Source of the DNA: Acidaminococcus fermentans_A
GTDB taxonomy: Bacteria > Bacillota > Negativicutes > Acidaminococcales > Acidaminococcaceae
Length of the DNA: 64,000 bases
NCBI RefSeq assembly: GCF_052216985.1
Contig: NZ_JBQOUY010000010.1
Span: 16,721-80,720 of the forward strand
Reading direction: 5' to 3'
Position 1 is the stretch's first letter; every line of letters begins with the position of its first letter. This document shows positions 56,004 to 64,000 of the stretch, in pieces. The notes under the pieces are model-generated. The model searched no databases. It had not been told where the DNA came from and saw only the letters and a program-made list of their open reading frames with translations. The position numbers and the translations under genes were made by a program.

Positions 56004-57326
56004 ATGAGAGCCTATCTGCAGAAACACCGGGGAAAAATCAAAGGTGCCCTGCTCTGCGTACTGGCCAGCGTCCTAGTGATGGCGTGGCTGGCCTATATTG
56101 CCAGTATCCACGCGGCCCAGATCTTCAACCGGGAAATGGCCAAACAGCATTTCTTTGACGGGACCATTACCGTGGAGCGGCTGACGGCTACACCCCTGGG
56201 ACATGTGCGCTTTGAAAACTTGGAATGGAAGGGCAGCCATGACGGGAACCGAGTGTTCATTCCCAGCGGGTCTTTCCAGGTGAAACCGTTGGATATTGTC
56301 TTGAAGCAAATCAGCACTCGGACCATCCAGGAACTGGAATTAAATGAGGCTGAAATCAATGTGACTTTCACGGAACATATGCATATCCGAGGAATCCGGG
56401 CAGCAGAGCTGCCTCAGCCGGCGGCCCAGAAGGGGAAAAAGAAAAAATTCGACATCAAGCTGAAAAATGTGGATGCCCGAGTAAAGCTGAACCACTGCCG
56501 GATGACCGCACACTACAGACAGCGGATCCATACCTTCCAAGATGTGAATGCGGACCTTCGCTACAACAGCAGCGACCGGCTGACCATTGATTTTTCCACC
56601 GGGGAACTGGGAGGGACCCTGGAAGGGAAAGGAGTGGACATCCAGGGCAGTGTGGATCTGAAGCCTCCGGTTTCTACCTATGACCTGAAACTGGGCATCA
56701 AGGAACTGAATCCTTCTTCCTTGGGGACGGGACTGAATATCCGGGAACGGGTGACAGCCAGTGCCAGTGTAACGGGAGACTTGCCTGCACCAGTGATCGT
56801 GGGTGAGCTGTACATGCCAGATCTGAATCTGCCGGGACTGAAATTCACGAATGTCAAAGGGAACTTCAAATACGAAAACGGGTACATCGATGCCCAGAAT
56901 GTGACGGCGGATATCTTTGAAGGCAAATGCGATGCCCGGGGTGGATTCAATATTGATACCAAAGCCTATACTGTCAATGTCATGGGCCATGATCTCCACA
57001 GCGAAGACGCTACCAACATCCCTTATTTCCGGACGTTGGTGCAGCTGGATTTGAAAATGCTCTGTGATGGAGACAACCGGTCCACCTTGACCTACGGGTC
57101 CTTTTATTCGGGCAAGGGAATCTACGCCATCATCAAATTCAACTCCATCAAGGGGACGTTTTCCAACCAGTACAAGCAGCTGAAGTTCAGTGATGTGGAA
57201 ATCAAATCGGATGGGGGCGATATCGTGGCACCTCATTTCGAATTGGTGGATGGAAAACTGCGGATGGGGGATCTGTATTATGTGGCCCCGGGAGGGGGAC
57301 GGGCAAGGATCCACTTTTTCAGTTGA
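56004..57326 (+). CDS. AsmA-like inner-membrane-anchored envelope protein
   Basis: The 440-residue protein has one N-terminal membrane helix (about 13-35) and a long repetitive beta-rich extracytoplasmic part with phrases such as DGTITVERLTATPLGHVRFE, FQVKPLDIVLKQ and VELYMP-like VGELYMPDLNLPGL. This is the pattern of AsmA/TamB-like proteins that bridge to the outer membrane and carry lipids. The end (MGDLYYVAPGGGRARIHFFS) is short and aromatic. It closes the housekeeping operon 4 bases after rpe. ATG 56004 is used; a longer frame into rpe is rejected. Confidence 0.75.
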   Translation: MRAYLQKHRGKIKGALLCVLASVLVMAWLAYIASIHAAQIFNREMAKQHFFDGTITVERLTATPLGHVRFENLEWKGSHDGNRVFIPSGSFQVKPLDIVLKQISTRTIQELELNEAEINVTFTEHMHIRGIRAAELPQPAAQKGKKKKFDIKLKNVDARVKLNHCRMTAHYRQRIHTFQDVNADLRYNSSDRLTIDFSTGELGGTLEGKGVDIQGSVDLKPPVSTYDLKLGIKELNPSSLGTGLNIRERVTASASVTGDLPAPVIVGELYMPDLNLPGLKFTNVKGNFKYENGYIDAQNVTADIFEGKCDARGGFNIDTKAYTVNVMGHDLHSEDATNIPYFRTLVQLDLKMLCDGDNRSTLTYGSFYSGKGIYAIIKFNSIKGTFSNQYKQLKFSDVEIKSDGGDIVAPHFELVDGKLRMGDLYYVAPGGGRARIHFFS

Positions 57327-57329
57327 ACC

Positions 57330-57362
57330 AGGGGGCTGTTAGCAAAACAGCCCCTTTTTTGA
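57330..57362 (+). terminator. Terminator of the def-to-AsmA-like operon
   Basis: GGGGCTGTT / AACAGCCCC with loop AGCAA and six T residues. Confidence 0.9.
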
Positions 57363-57381
57363 GGCAAAAAGGAGGACGAAG

Positions 57382-58338
57382 ATGAAACTGCTGCGGATCC
57401 TGGGAATCCTGTTTCTACTGCTGGCTGCCGGCTGTGGAATGGCAGCTCCAGAACCGGGAGGCTATACGGTGGAGGATGTGCGGGGGAAGAGGGTCCAGCT
57501 GCCCCGGCCGCCTCAAAAGATATTGACTGATTCCCTCCATCTGGATGAAACCCTGCTGACGCTGGTTCCTGCCGAAAAGATGGCAGGAGTATATTATCTG
57601 GACCGAGAACCGGGGATCTCTTTTGTGGCAGAAGAGACCCGGGGGAGGGAGCCTGTGCTGCAGGATTATACACCAGAAATGGTGGCCCGTGTGAAGCCGG
57701 ACCTGTTCCTGGCTTCTGCCTGGTCCAATCCCGGTCTGATCCAGAAAGTAGAAGAACTGGGGATCCCGGTGGTAGTCTGCTACGGTCCGGAGAATCTGGA
57801 ACAGGTACAGAAAAATGTAAGGCTCATAGCGCAGGCTGTGGGAAATCCGGAAGCCGGGGAGCGGGTGATGGCTCAGATGGAGGAGCGGCTGCAATCCATA
57901 GAAGCGGTCCTTTCCGGCCTCCAGGAACCAGAACCCGTAGGGATGCTGGTCTCTCTCATGAGCCGCTATGGAGGCCGCGGTTCGCTGTATGATGACCTGT
58001 GCCACCGAGCCCATATCCGGAATGGCTTGGCAGAAGCCGGCCTGAAGAATGGACAGCTCCTTACCCGTGAAGCCATTCTCCAGGCCGATCCGGATTTTTT
58101 CTTGGTTTCCCTGCCTTATGGAGAAGAGCAGGAGGATTATGAGAGATTCCAAACCCAGTTTTTTGAGGATTCTTCCCTCCAGACGGTCAAAGGATATGAC
58201 CGCCGGGTGGCATTGCCGGACCGGTATGTCTATGATGCATCTCCTATGGCTGTCTATGGCATCCAAGCCATGGCTAATGGGGCTTATGGAAGGATGCTGT
58301 TCCAACGGGGGCCGGAACCACTGCTGAAAGGATATTGA
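57382..58338 (+). CDS. Metal-chelate-type ABC importer binding lipoprotein (BtuF/FecB-like)
   Basis: The 318-residue protein has a lipoprotein signal with lipobox LAAGC (Cys18) and a class III periplasmic-binding domain: GKRVQLPRPPQKILTD (about 37-52), TPEMVARVKPDLFLASAWSN (about 96-115), LGIPVVVCYGPENLEQVQKN and a late AMANGAYGRMLF. Such proteins bind cobalamin, haem or ferric siderophores. It is followed after one base by its ATPase and then TonB genes, so the ligand probably crosses the outer membrane by a TonB-dependent receptor. AAAAGGAGG precedes the ATG. Confidence 0.85.
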   Translation: MKLLRILGILFLLLAAGCGMAAPEPGGYTVEDVRGKRVQLPRPPQKILTDSLHLDETLLTLVPAEKMAGVYYLDREPGISFVAEETRGREPVLQDYTPEMVARVKPDLFLASAWSNPGLIQKVEELGIPVVVCYGPENLEQVQKNVRLIAQAVGNPEAGERVMAQMEERLQSIEAVLSGLQEPEPVGMLVSLMSRYGGRGSLYDDLCHRAHIRNGLAEAGLKNGQLLTREAILQADPDFFLVSLPYGEEQEDYERFQTQFFEDSSLQTVKGYDRRVALPDRYVYDASPMAVYGIQAMANGAYGRMLFQRGPEPLLKGY

Positions 58339-58339
58339 A

Positions 58340-59164
58340 ATGGAACTGACGATGGAAAAAGGACGGGTGGGATATGGGAAGCAGGTCATCTTGGCGGACT
58401 TGGATCTTTCTTTGGAGCAAGGGACCTGCATCGGATTGATCGGTCCCAATGGAGCGGGGAAAAGCACCTTGCTGAGGACCCTGGCCGGAGTCCAGCCATG
58501 TTTGGGAGGAAAACTGCTGCTGGATGGACAGCCCATAGGGGCGCTGCCTCGTTCAGCCGTGAGCCGGAAGGTTGCCTATCTGCCCCAGGACAGGGAGCTG
58601 CCTTTTGGGTATACAGCTGGGGAAGTGGTCCTGATGGGACGGTATCCCCATCTGGCCTGGTACCAGCAGGAAAATAGACAGGAACGGGAACTGGCCCAGG
58701 CATGTCTCACGGTCTTGGGAATGGAGAAAGAGGCGGAACGGCCCGTGACCGCTCTTTCTGGGGGGCAGCGCCAGCGGGTCCTGCTGGCTCGGATCCTGAT
58801 CCAACAGACCCCGTTGATCCTTTTGGACGAACCTACGGCGGAACTGGATCCAGTCTATGAAGCAGTGGTATTGCAGCTGTGCCAGATGCTGGCACAGAGC
58901 GGACGGACTGTCCTACTGTCCCTCCATGATCTAGAGCTGGCAGCCCGCTGCTGTGACCGGCTGCTCCTCGTAGGCGGAGGGAGGATGCTGGGGCAGGGGA
59001 CGCCTGGGGAGGTCCTGGAGGGAACCCTTCTGGAACGGGCTTACGGCGCTCCCTTCTGCGTCAGGTGGGGGAAGGAAAGTATCCAGGTGGCGGCTTGTCC
59101 AGAACGGGATGCCAAAAGGGAAGAACTGGTGAAAAAAATCTTGGAAAATAGGGAGGAACTATAA
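58340..59164 (+). CDS. ABC importer ATPase (FepC/BtuD-like)
   Basis: The 274-residue ATPase has Walker A GPNGAGKSTLLRTLAG (about 34-49), Q-loop YLPQDRELPFGYTAGEVVLM (about 77-96), signature LSGGQRQRVLLARIL (about 138-152), Walker B ILLDEPTAELDP (about 159-170) and the switch His in LSLHDLELAARCCDRLL. Length and signature fit iron-chelate or cobalamin importers. No FecCD/BtuC permease gene lies beside it. Confidence 0.92.
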   Translation: MELTMEKGRVGYGKQVILADLDLSLEQGTCIGLIGPNGAGKSTLLRTLAGVQPCLGGKLLLDGQPIGALPRSAVSRKVAYLPQDRELPFGYTAGEVVLMGRYPHLAWYQQENRQERELAQACLTVLGMEKEAERPVTALSGGQRQRVLLARILIQQTPLILLDEPTAELDPVYEAVVLQLCQMLAQSGRTVLLSLHDLELAARCCDRLLLVGGGRMLGQGTPGEVLEGTLLERAYGAPFCVRWGKESIQVAACPERDAKREELVKKILENREEL

Positions 59165-59165
59165 A

Positions 59166-59804
59166 ATGATCGATTGGCTGCAGCATGGCTGGAGTTATTT
59201 TGTACGGGGAGGGCTGGTCATGTGGCCGCTGCTGCTGTGTTCCCTAGTGTCCCTGACCATCATCCTGGAACGGTGGTCTTTTTTTCGTAAGGAGGATTCT
59301 GGCCGGCGCTATGTCCGGGATTTTTGTCAGCTGGTCCGGCAGCAGCACTGGGAGAAACTCCTCCAAGAGAGCCGGCAGGCTCCTGGTGCCCAGGCTAGGC
59401 TGGGGGTAAGGCTGCTGACGGCGCCTAGGGCGGCTCGTGAAAAGGAAAGCTATGTCCTGGGGGAAGGCCAGCAGCTGGTGGACCAATTTGAAAAAGGCCT
59501 GAACTATCTTTCCGCGATTGTGACACTGGCGCCGATCTTAGGCCTTTTAGGGACCATTACTGGCATGATGGCTTCTTTCCAGGCCTTGGGCGACCGGTGG
59601 GACAATCCGCTGGGAGTCACCGCTGGGGTGTCGGAAGCCATGATCACCACCGTATTCGGCCTCTTGATCGCCATCGGGACCATTTGTTTCCATACGTATT
59701 TCTCCCAGCGTGCAGACAGGGTACTGGGCGATGTGGAACAGATGGGCAATGCGTTCATGGAAAATGCCGGGACAATGCCCTGGGAGGAAGGAGACAGATC
59801 ATGA
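59166..59804 (+). CDS. exbB: ExbB/TolQ-family proton channel protein
   Basis: The 212-residue protein has three membrane helices (about 17-37, 110-132, 155-178) and the family core AIVTLAPILGLLGTITGMMA, SFQALGDRW and VTAGVSEAMITTVFGLLIAI. With ExbD it forms the proton-driven motor that energises TonB. It begins one base after the ATPase stop and overlaps exbD by four bases. Confidence 0.92.
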   Translation: MIDWLQHGWSYFVRGGLVMWPLLLCSLVSLTIILERWSFFRKEDSGRRYVRDFCQLVRQQHWEKLLQESRQAPGAQARLGVRLLTAPRAAREKESYVLGEGQQLVDQFEKGLNYLSAIVTLAPILGLLGTITGMMASFQALGDRWDNPLGVTAGVSEAMITTVFGLLIAIGTICFHTYFSQRADRVLGDVEQMGNAFMENAGTMPWEEGDRS

Positions 59805-60223
59805 TCCGTCTGCACCGCTCCAAGGAGGGGAAAAGACCTTCGCTCCAGATTTCCCCTATGATCGACATGGTGTTCCTCCTGCTGATATTCTTCATCGTCT
59901 GTACCATGTATATGACCCAGCAGAAGGGCGTGCCGGTGGAACTGCCGGAAGGACGGGGAACCCTCCAGCAGAAGGCTGCCCTGGAAGTCACCTTGCCCAA
60001 AGATGGGACCATTTGGTTCCAGGATCATCCTGTGACAGTGGAAGCCTTGGTCCGGGAAGCTTCTGAAGAGGCCGGAAAAGATCCGGGGCAGATGGTGAAC
60101 CTGCGGGCCGATAAAGAGGTCAGTTACGGACGGGTCATGGGCATACTGGGAGAGCTGAAGCGGGCTGGATTAAAAGACTTCTCCCTGTCTGTTTCCACAG
60201 GAGAGAATCATGGAAAAAAATGA
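59801..60223 (+). CDS. exbD: ExbD/TolR-family protein
   Basis: The 140-residue protein has a short basic N-terminus, one membrane helix with the essential Asp in ISPMIDMVFLLLIFFIV (about 18-34) and a periplasmic domain ending in VNLRADKEVSYGRVMGILGE. ATG 59801 overlaps the exbB stop (ATGA); an in-frame extension into exbB is not used. It works with ExbB. Confidence 0.92.
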   Translation: MIRLHRSKEGKRPSLQISPMIDMVFLLLIFFIVCTMYMTQQKGVPVELPEGRGTLQQKAALEVTLPKDGTIWFQDHPVTVEALVREASEEAGKDPGQMVNLRADKEVSYGRVMGILGELKRAGLKDFSLSVSTGENHGKK

Positions 60224-60986
60224 GTGGAGCCGTTATTTCCGCTTGTCTCTTTTACTGCATCTGGTGATCCTATTCCTGGGTGGGGCCCTGCTCTATGCCC
60301 AGCGGTCCTTACCAGAAAAGTCACTGGGACCGATCCGTGTCCATCTTGCAGAGCCTGATCCGGGGGAAAATGGGACAGGCGGAGGAAAGGAAGGCAATAC
60401 AGGGCTGTTTTCTGCTGGAGTCAGTGGGGGCGGCCATCTGGCACCAGCTAAGAATCAGGCAGGGACACGGAATGATCGGCTGGAACAGCTTTTGGAAGCT
60501 CCCAGCTTGGTGGATGATCAGGGAAAGGTACAGTCGCAGGGCGAGCCGGTCCCCGGGACAGAGGCAATTCTTGGGGAGACTGCCAGTCTTGCTTCGGGCA
60601 GTGCGGCTGGCGGTGAACCGGGGATAGAGACAACTGGAGAGGGCGGAAAGGGCACCGGGCCAGGGGACGGAGAAAGGGAAGGAATGGGCGGAAACGGATC
60701 ATCTGGACAGGACCTGAGCTGCGATGCGACCCTGCTTCCTTTTGACAAGGAATACCCTCTGGCATCCCGCAAAGCAGGGGAAGAAGGAGTCCCTGTGGTC
60801 CGGGTATTGATCAATGTAGACGGCAGCGTAGCTTCTGCTAGCTTGGAGGAAAGTTCCGGCTATGACCGGCTGGACCGGACTGCTTTGCAAGTCGCCCGGA
60901 AATGGCGTTTTTTGCCGGCCAGGGATGCTGCCGGAACGGCCATATCCTGCCGGAAATCGATCAGTATCCGATATACCCTTGAATAA
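60210..60986 (+). CDS. tonB: TonB-family energy transducer
   Basis: The 258-residue protein has an N-terminal membrane helix (about 12-30), a long Gly/Glu-rich linker (about 45-165) in place of the usual Pro-rich spacer, and a C-terminal TonB domain with VVRVLINVDGSVASASLEES, SGYDRLDRTALQVARKWRF and ISIRYTLE. It spans the periplasm and touches outer-membrane receptors. It overlaps exbD by 14 bases. No TonB-dependent receptor is in the window. Confidence 0.9.
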   Translation: MEKNEWSRYFRLSLLLHLVILFLGGALLYAQRSLPEKSLGPIRVHLAEPDPGENGTGGGKEGNTGLFSAGVSGGGHLAPAKNQAGTRNDRLEQLLEAPSLVDDQGKVQSQGEPVPGTEAILGETASLASGSAAGGEPGIETTGEGGKGTGPGDGEREGMGGNGSSGQDLSCDATLLPFDKEYPLASRKAGEEGVPVVRVLINVDGSVASASLEESSGYDRLDRTALQVARKWRFLPARDAAGTAISCRKSISIRYTLE

Positions 60987-60989
60987 AAA

Positions 60990-61029
60990 TGAAAGTCCTT
61001 CCCGTCTTGCGCCTGGGAAGGACTCTTTG
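60990..61029 (+). terminator. Terminator of the TonB operon
   Basis: Perfect 10-bp stem AGTCCTTCCC / GGGAAGGACT with a CTTTG tail. TATAAT at 61030-61035 follows immediately, the probable -10 of the next gene. Confidence 0.7.
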
Positions 61030-61070
61030 TATAATACGGATGATGGTGAATCGCGAAAGGAAGATGTGTC

Positions 61071-61814
61071 ATGGTCCAAAATAGAATCCGTATTCTTGCC
61101 TGTGGGATGCTCCTAGGGGTCTTGTGTGTGCTGGGAAGAGACGGTTCCGCCCAGATGCCGCCAAAGACGGCAGCAGAGACAGCTCATCATGTGATCGAGC
61201 AGGAACTCCAGAGTTATGTCCCGGGGCAGGTGATTTATGCCCACCAAGGGGTCATTGTCAGGAGCCGGGTCATCCGGGAAGGGGATCTGATCCTGCATTA
61301 TCCGCAGGTCCGGGTGGTAGGGAATCCGAAATCCTCTCAGAAAATTTCCCGGTATTTTGAAAAACAGGCGGCTGTTTCTCGGAAAAATTATGGTCAAGCC
61401 AATACCATGGAAGAAAAACTGACATCCCGGGTGGACTATCAGGTCAGTTATCAGGGAGAACGGTTTCTCTCTTTCCAGACCTATGGATACGATTACATCG
61501 AACGGGCTGCCCATCCAACCAGTTGGGAGTTGGGAAAGACTTTTGACCTGCGCACAGGAGAACTGGTGCCTTGGCAAAAGGTCCTGGAACCGAAACAGCA
61601 GGACCAGTTTACGCTAGCCAAGATCAACAAGGCGCTCTGGGGTACAGAATATGGGCGGGGCGGTTATTTCTTCCAAGATTTCAAAGGCTTAGAAAAACTA
61701 CCCCAAAATTACTACCTGGATGGAGACGGAAAGATCCATTTTGTCTTTGGTCAATATGAAATCGCTCCGTATGCAGTGGGCATCATCGATTTGAATATGG
61801 GACTGGGAGTGTAA
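61071..61814 (+). CDS. Secreted DUF3298/RsiV-like protein
   Basis: The 247-residue protein has a cleavable signal peptide (about 1-27, ending GSAQ). The mature part shows YPQVRVVGNPKSSQKISRYF (about 73-92), VSYQGERFLSFQTYGYDYIE (about 123-142), a FDLRTGELVPWQKVL stretch and VFGQYEIAPYAVGIIDL (about 223-239). These are the features of the DUF3298 domain found in RsiV anti-sigma proteins and lysozyme-binding envelope proteins. Here the domain is secreted without an anti-sigma part. Confidence 0.72.
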   Translation: MVQNRIRILACGMLLGVLCVLGRDGSAQMPPKTAAETAHHVIEQELQSYVPGQVIYAHQGVIVRSRVIREGDLILHYPQVRVVGNPKSSQKISRYFEKQAAVSRKNYGQANTMEEKLTSRVDYQVSYQGERFLSFQTYGYDYIERAAHPTSWELGKTFDLRTGELVPWQKVLEPKQQDQFTLAKINKALWGTEYGRGGYFFQDFKGLEKLPQNYYLDGDGKIHFVFGQYEIAPYAVGIIDLNMGLGV

Positions 61815-61926
61815 CGAAGGAAACGTTTTCCAGGCAGGCAAAGCAGGCAGTGGGCAAGGAGTGGCCCGACTGTCTGTTTTGGTTTACAATAAAGGAATAG
61901 AGATAGGGAGAAATGGGGGAGAGTGG

Positions 61927-62454
61927 ATGGAACGCCGACAATGGATCATCCGCCCAGAAAGCTTCTGGGAACAGTTTTATCAGTGCAGCGGCCGGTTGAA
62001 TCGAAAACGGTATCTGAAACGCCAACTGACTTTGGTAGGACTGATTTTACTCTTTGTTGTGTGCTGGGCTCTCTTTGTGAAAATGTCCGTGACGGACAAG
62101 AGTGATGCCGCTGTTTTGATCCTGGGAGCCGTTAGCCTGAGCCTTGCCGTTTGCACGGTCCCCGGCATCGGTTTCTTGACTGTGGCGGGGTACAGTCTGG
62201 TCTTGCGTCGGATCCACGATCTGGGTCATCCGGAGCTGTGTCTGATCTTGACAGGGATTCCTTTTGTGAACGTGCTTTTTATGCTGTATCTGTTTTTTGC
62301 CAGAGGGACAGCCGGAGACAATCGGTATGGACCGGATCCACTGGAGGTGGGCTGCGGCTATGTCCTTGAATGGGCACCTGGATCAGTGGAGGATGCTTGT
62401 ACAGGAAAGGAACAATATACTGCTGGACAAAACTTAAAGGAGTGGAAACCATGA
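61927..62454 (+). CDS. DUF805-family membrane protein
   Basis: The 175-residue protein starts MERRQWIIRPESFWEQFYQC, shows SGRLNRKRYLKRQLTLVGLI (about 21-40), three to four membrane helices and the family motif VLRRIHDLGHPELCLILTGI followed by an ARGTAGDNRYGPDP tail. These are DUF805 hallmarks (SGRxxRxxYW, RLHDxG, GTxGxNxYGPDP). Function unknown. ATG 61927 has GGGGGAGAG upstream. Its stop overlaps the M48 start by four bases. Confidence 0.82.
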   Translation: MERRQWIIRPESFWEQFYQCSGRLNRKRYLKRQLTLVGLILLFVVCWALFVKMSVTDKSDAAVLILGAVSLSLAVCTVPGIGFLTVAGYSLVLRRIHDLGHPELCLILTGIPFVNVLFMLYLFFARGTAGDNRYGPDPLEVGCGYVLEWAPGSVEDACTGKEQYTAGQNLKEWKP

Positions 62455-63536
62455 TGAAAAGATGGAAAAATCGATTGATGGGGAGTGCTTTAGCTGGCGT
62501 GCTGACAATGGGGGCTGCTTTTGGAGCACTGCCCATACCTCAGGCAGAAGCCGGTGGCGTGTTAGTGGATGTGCTGGGGACCGCCATTGCTGGGACCATG
62601 TACCGGGATAAGGTCATGGGGGTCTATAAGACCTACAACAATACCGACAAGGGACGGCAGGAATGGTTCGAACATATGAAGGAAGAAGAAGGCGTGGTCG
62701 AAGATGAGTATCTGAACAGCCGTCTGGATACCATCATGAGCAACGTAACCGCCGGTATCGGGGCTGTGGATCCTACAGTGTACAAGAAGCCCTATCATTA
62801 TTTCATCAGTCCCCATGATGATGCCAACGCCTACTGTACCATCGGGCACAATGTGAATGTATACCAGGGAATTTTCAACCTGTTCCCCACCGATGATGAA
62901 ATCGCGGTGGTCATTGGCCACGAATTGGGCCATGGCCAGAAAGACCATCCCATCCAAGGGGTGAAAAAGTCCCTGAATGCGGCGGTATTGGCAGAAATGG
63001 CCAATGCAGCTACCGGAGGCATGGCCAGCGGGGCCATTGGACAGCTGTATACGTATACCCGGAATGTCCATCTGTCCAAACCTATGGAGTGGGAAGCGGA
63101 CAATCTGGCCTTCGACTACATCACTCATACCAATTACAATCCAGGCGCTACAGCAGCGGTATGGCAGCGGTTCCTGGAAAAATATGGGAATATGAACATC
63201 CATTGGAGCGATCACCCTACCTGTACGGAACGGCGGGAGAACTATGTAAAGAAACTCAATGCTTGGAGCAATAAACATGTGGATGACAAAGACGGTGTGG
63301 TATATGTGAATAAGAAAGAATTCATCACTCCCAGTGCCACCGGTTCTATGTCCAGCAAAGAACGGTCCTATTTTGTCATGGGGAATCTGGCGGCAGTATA
63401 TCACAACAATAAAACGGCTCCGGAAGCCTACGCCAGCGGAGATACGGTCATGATGGGAGAACAGCCGATCATCACTTGTACGGGAGATGATCCTTCGGCT
63501 GAAAACTTGGCAGCCAAGCTGAATCAGATTAAATGA
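62451..63536 (+). CDS. Secreted M48-family zinc metallopeptidase
   Basis: The 361-residue protein has a signal peptide ending PQAEA (about residue 35), a substrate-facing segment ANAYCTIGHNVNVYQGIFNL (about 126-145), the zinc site VVIGHELGHGQKDHPIQG (about 155-172, HExxH) and the third ligand Glu in MEWEADNLAFDYITHTNYNP (about 207-226). M48 enzymes with signals (YggG/BepA type) act in envelope protein quality control. ATG 62451 is preferred because AAAGGAG ends 8 bases upstream. Confidence 0.88.
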   Translation: MMKRWKNRLMGSALAGVLTMGAAFGALPIPQAEAGGVLVDVLGTAIAGTMYRDKVMGVYKTYNNTDKGRQEWFEHMKEEEGVVEDEYLNSRLDTIMSNVTAGIGAVDPTVYKKPYHYFISPHDDANAYCTIGHNVNVYQGIFNLFPTDDEIAVVIGHELGHGQKDHPIQGVKKSLNAAVLAEMANAATGGMASGAIGQLYTYTRNVHLSKPMEWEADNLAFDYITHTNYNPGATAAVWQRFLEKYGNMNIHWSDHPTCTERRENYVKKLNAWSNKHVDDKDGVVYVNKKEFITPSATGSMSSKERSYFVMGNLAAVYHNNKTAPEAYASGDTVMMGEQPIITCTGDDPSAENLAAKLNQIK

Positions 63537-63551
63537 TGGAATAAATAAAAT

Positions 63552-63605
63552 AAAAGAGCGTTTAATTGTCCGAACTATACCGAACAATTAAACGCTCTTT
63601 TAAAA
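63552..63605 (+). terminator. Terminator of the M48 gene
   Basis: Perfect 18-bp stem AAAAGAGCGTTTAATTGT / ACAATTAAACGCTCTTTT with a 15-base loop and flanking A and T runs. Confidence 0.92.
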
Positions 63606-63785
63606 AAAGAGAGAATTAAAATGAAAAATAGAGAAAAATAATGTAAAAAATAGGTATAAAAGTAAAATATAAGTAAATAAACTTAAAATAGGAAAATAAA
63701 AGAGATCATACGAAATTTGAAGGATTCTCCTATATGTGGTATTATAATTAAGTATTCTCGAGAGGGAATGCAGTCAGGAACAGTT

Positions 63786-63854
63786 TTGACAACTAGATAT
63801 TTTCAAAAGAAAATTTAAAAAGTTGTTGACAAGAATTGAAGTTCCTGATAAAAT
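63786..63854 (+). promoter_or_regulatory. Tandem promoters of an rRNA operon
   Basis: P1: TTGACA (63786-63791), 17 bases, GAAAAT (63809-63814). P2: TTGACA (63826-63831), 17 bases, TAAAAT (63849-63854). The 180 bases before them (63606-63785) are A+T-rich, gene-free and UP-element-like; a further TATAAT at 63743-63748 lacks a well-spaced -35. Confidence 0.7.
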
Positions 63855-63860
63855 AAATAA

Positions 63861-64000
63861 GCTGTCGCTGAGACAGCGAGACGAACTTTGAGAACTGAAT
63901 ATTGTTGACAGATGTGCGGGTCAAGTCACCTTTACGGTGATGAGATCGAGTCACCTGGATGATAACCAGGTTAAAAAATCAAAGCTAGTTTTTCGAGAGC
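63861..64000 (+). other. rRNA operon leader (16S gene begins beyond the window)
   Basis: It contains the GAACTTTGAGAACTGAAT element typical of Firmicute rrn antitermination leaders (63883-63900), hairpins GCTGTC/GACAGC, TCACC/GGTGA and CCTGG/CCAGG, and ends in CAAAGCTAGTTTTTCGAGAGC, the sort of sequence that precedes the mature 16S 5' end. The conserved AGAGTTTGATC is not reached. Confidence 0.7.

Noticed and set aside
63861..64000. Start of the 16S rRNA gene inside the window
   Set aside because: The conserved 5' sequence AGAGTTTGATC is not reached by base 64000; only the promoter and leader are present.
1..64000. CRISPR arrays, tRNA genes, insertion sequences, prophage genes
   Set aside because: No regularly spaced direct repeats, tRNA cloverleaf, transposase or phage protein was recognised in either strand.

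Overview
The window looks like a chromosomal segment of a diderm Firmicute of the class Negativicutes, most likely an Acidaminococcaceae member such as Acidaminococcus (inference from gene content; no database search was possible). Firmicute-type cis-regulation (a tryptophan T-box, a SAM-I riboswitch, AGGAGG ribosome binding sites) sits beside outer-membrane hardware (ExbB/ExbD/TonB, an AsmA-like protein). TRAP transporters, an acylating aldehyde dehydrogenase, citrate lyase ligase and a reverse rubrerythrin fit an anaerobic acid fermenter. No phage, insertion sequence, CRISPR array or tRNA gene was seen.

Layout. 1-3604: end of an M20 peptidase gene, then a small envelope group (two zinc-ribbon membrane proteins, an L,D-transpeptidase, small unknowns, a GNAT protein). 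3684-10546: a complete trpEGDCFBA operon behind a Trp T-box leader, with a second terminator-like hairpin before trpE. 10819-12198: a LytR-CpsA-Psr wall-polymer ligase. 12298-31857: a large catabolic region. It has two AEC permeases, two copies of a four-gene module (shikimate-dehydrogenase-like enzyme plus TRAP DctQ, DctM, DctP), a TIM-barrel isomerase/dehydratase-like protein, a ThDP enzyme, an isocitrate-lyase/PEP-mutase-family lyase, an HMG-CoA-lyase-like enzyme, two LysR regulators, an acylating aldehyde dehydrogenase and a type I 3-dehydroquinate dehydratase. 32205-37596: an M20C dipeptidase, a DUF5714-like protein, an ArnT-like glycosyltransferase, an unknown and a third LysR gene. 37866-41319: BioY plus hemC, a cobA-hemD fusion and a precorrin-2 dehydrogenase-like gene. 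41459-43243: reverse rubrerythrin and a solitary citC. 43306-47037: SAM riboswitch, metK, priA. 47197-57326: a long housekeeping operon (def, fmt, DUF116, rsmB, rlmN, PP2C phosphatase, PASTA kinase, rsgA, rpe, AsmA-like). 57382-60986: lipoprotein and ATPase of an ABC importer joined to exbB-exbD-tonB. 61071-63536: DUF3298-like, DUF805 and M48 peptidase genes. 63786-64000: tandem promoters and leader of an rRNA operon whose 16S gene begins just beyond the window.

The most interesting region is 12298-31857. Shikimate-dehydrogenase-like and dehydroquinate-dehydratase genes would interconvert quinate, shikimate and their dehydro forms. The enzymes beside them parallel the myo-inositol route by fold: dehydrogenase, IolE-like TIM barrel, IolD-like ThDP enzyme, lyase, acylating aldehyde dehydrogenase. 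I propose a fermentative, non-aromatising ring-opening pathway for quinate/shikimate-type hydroaromatic acids, controlled by a LysR protein whose candidate operator (ATAGAGACANTCTAT) occurs at two promoters of the region. The families are read from sequence; the pathway is inference.

Three intergenic copies of a G+C-rich palindromic element (185-400, 10550-10701, 47073-47113), each followed by a terminator and a TATAAT box, form a repeat family that no gene explains.
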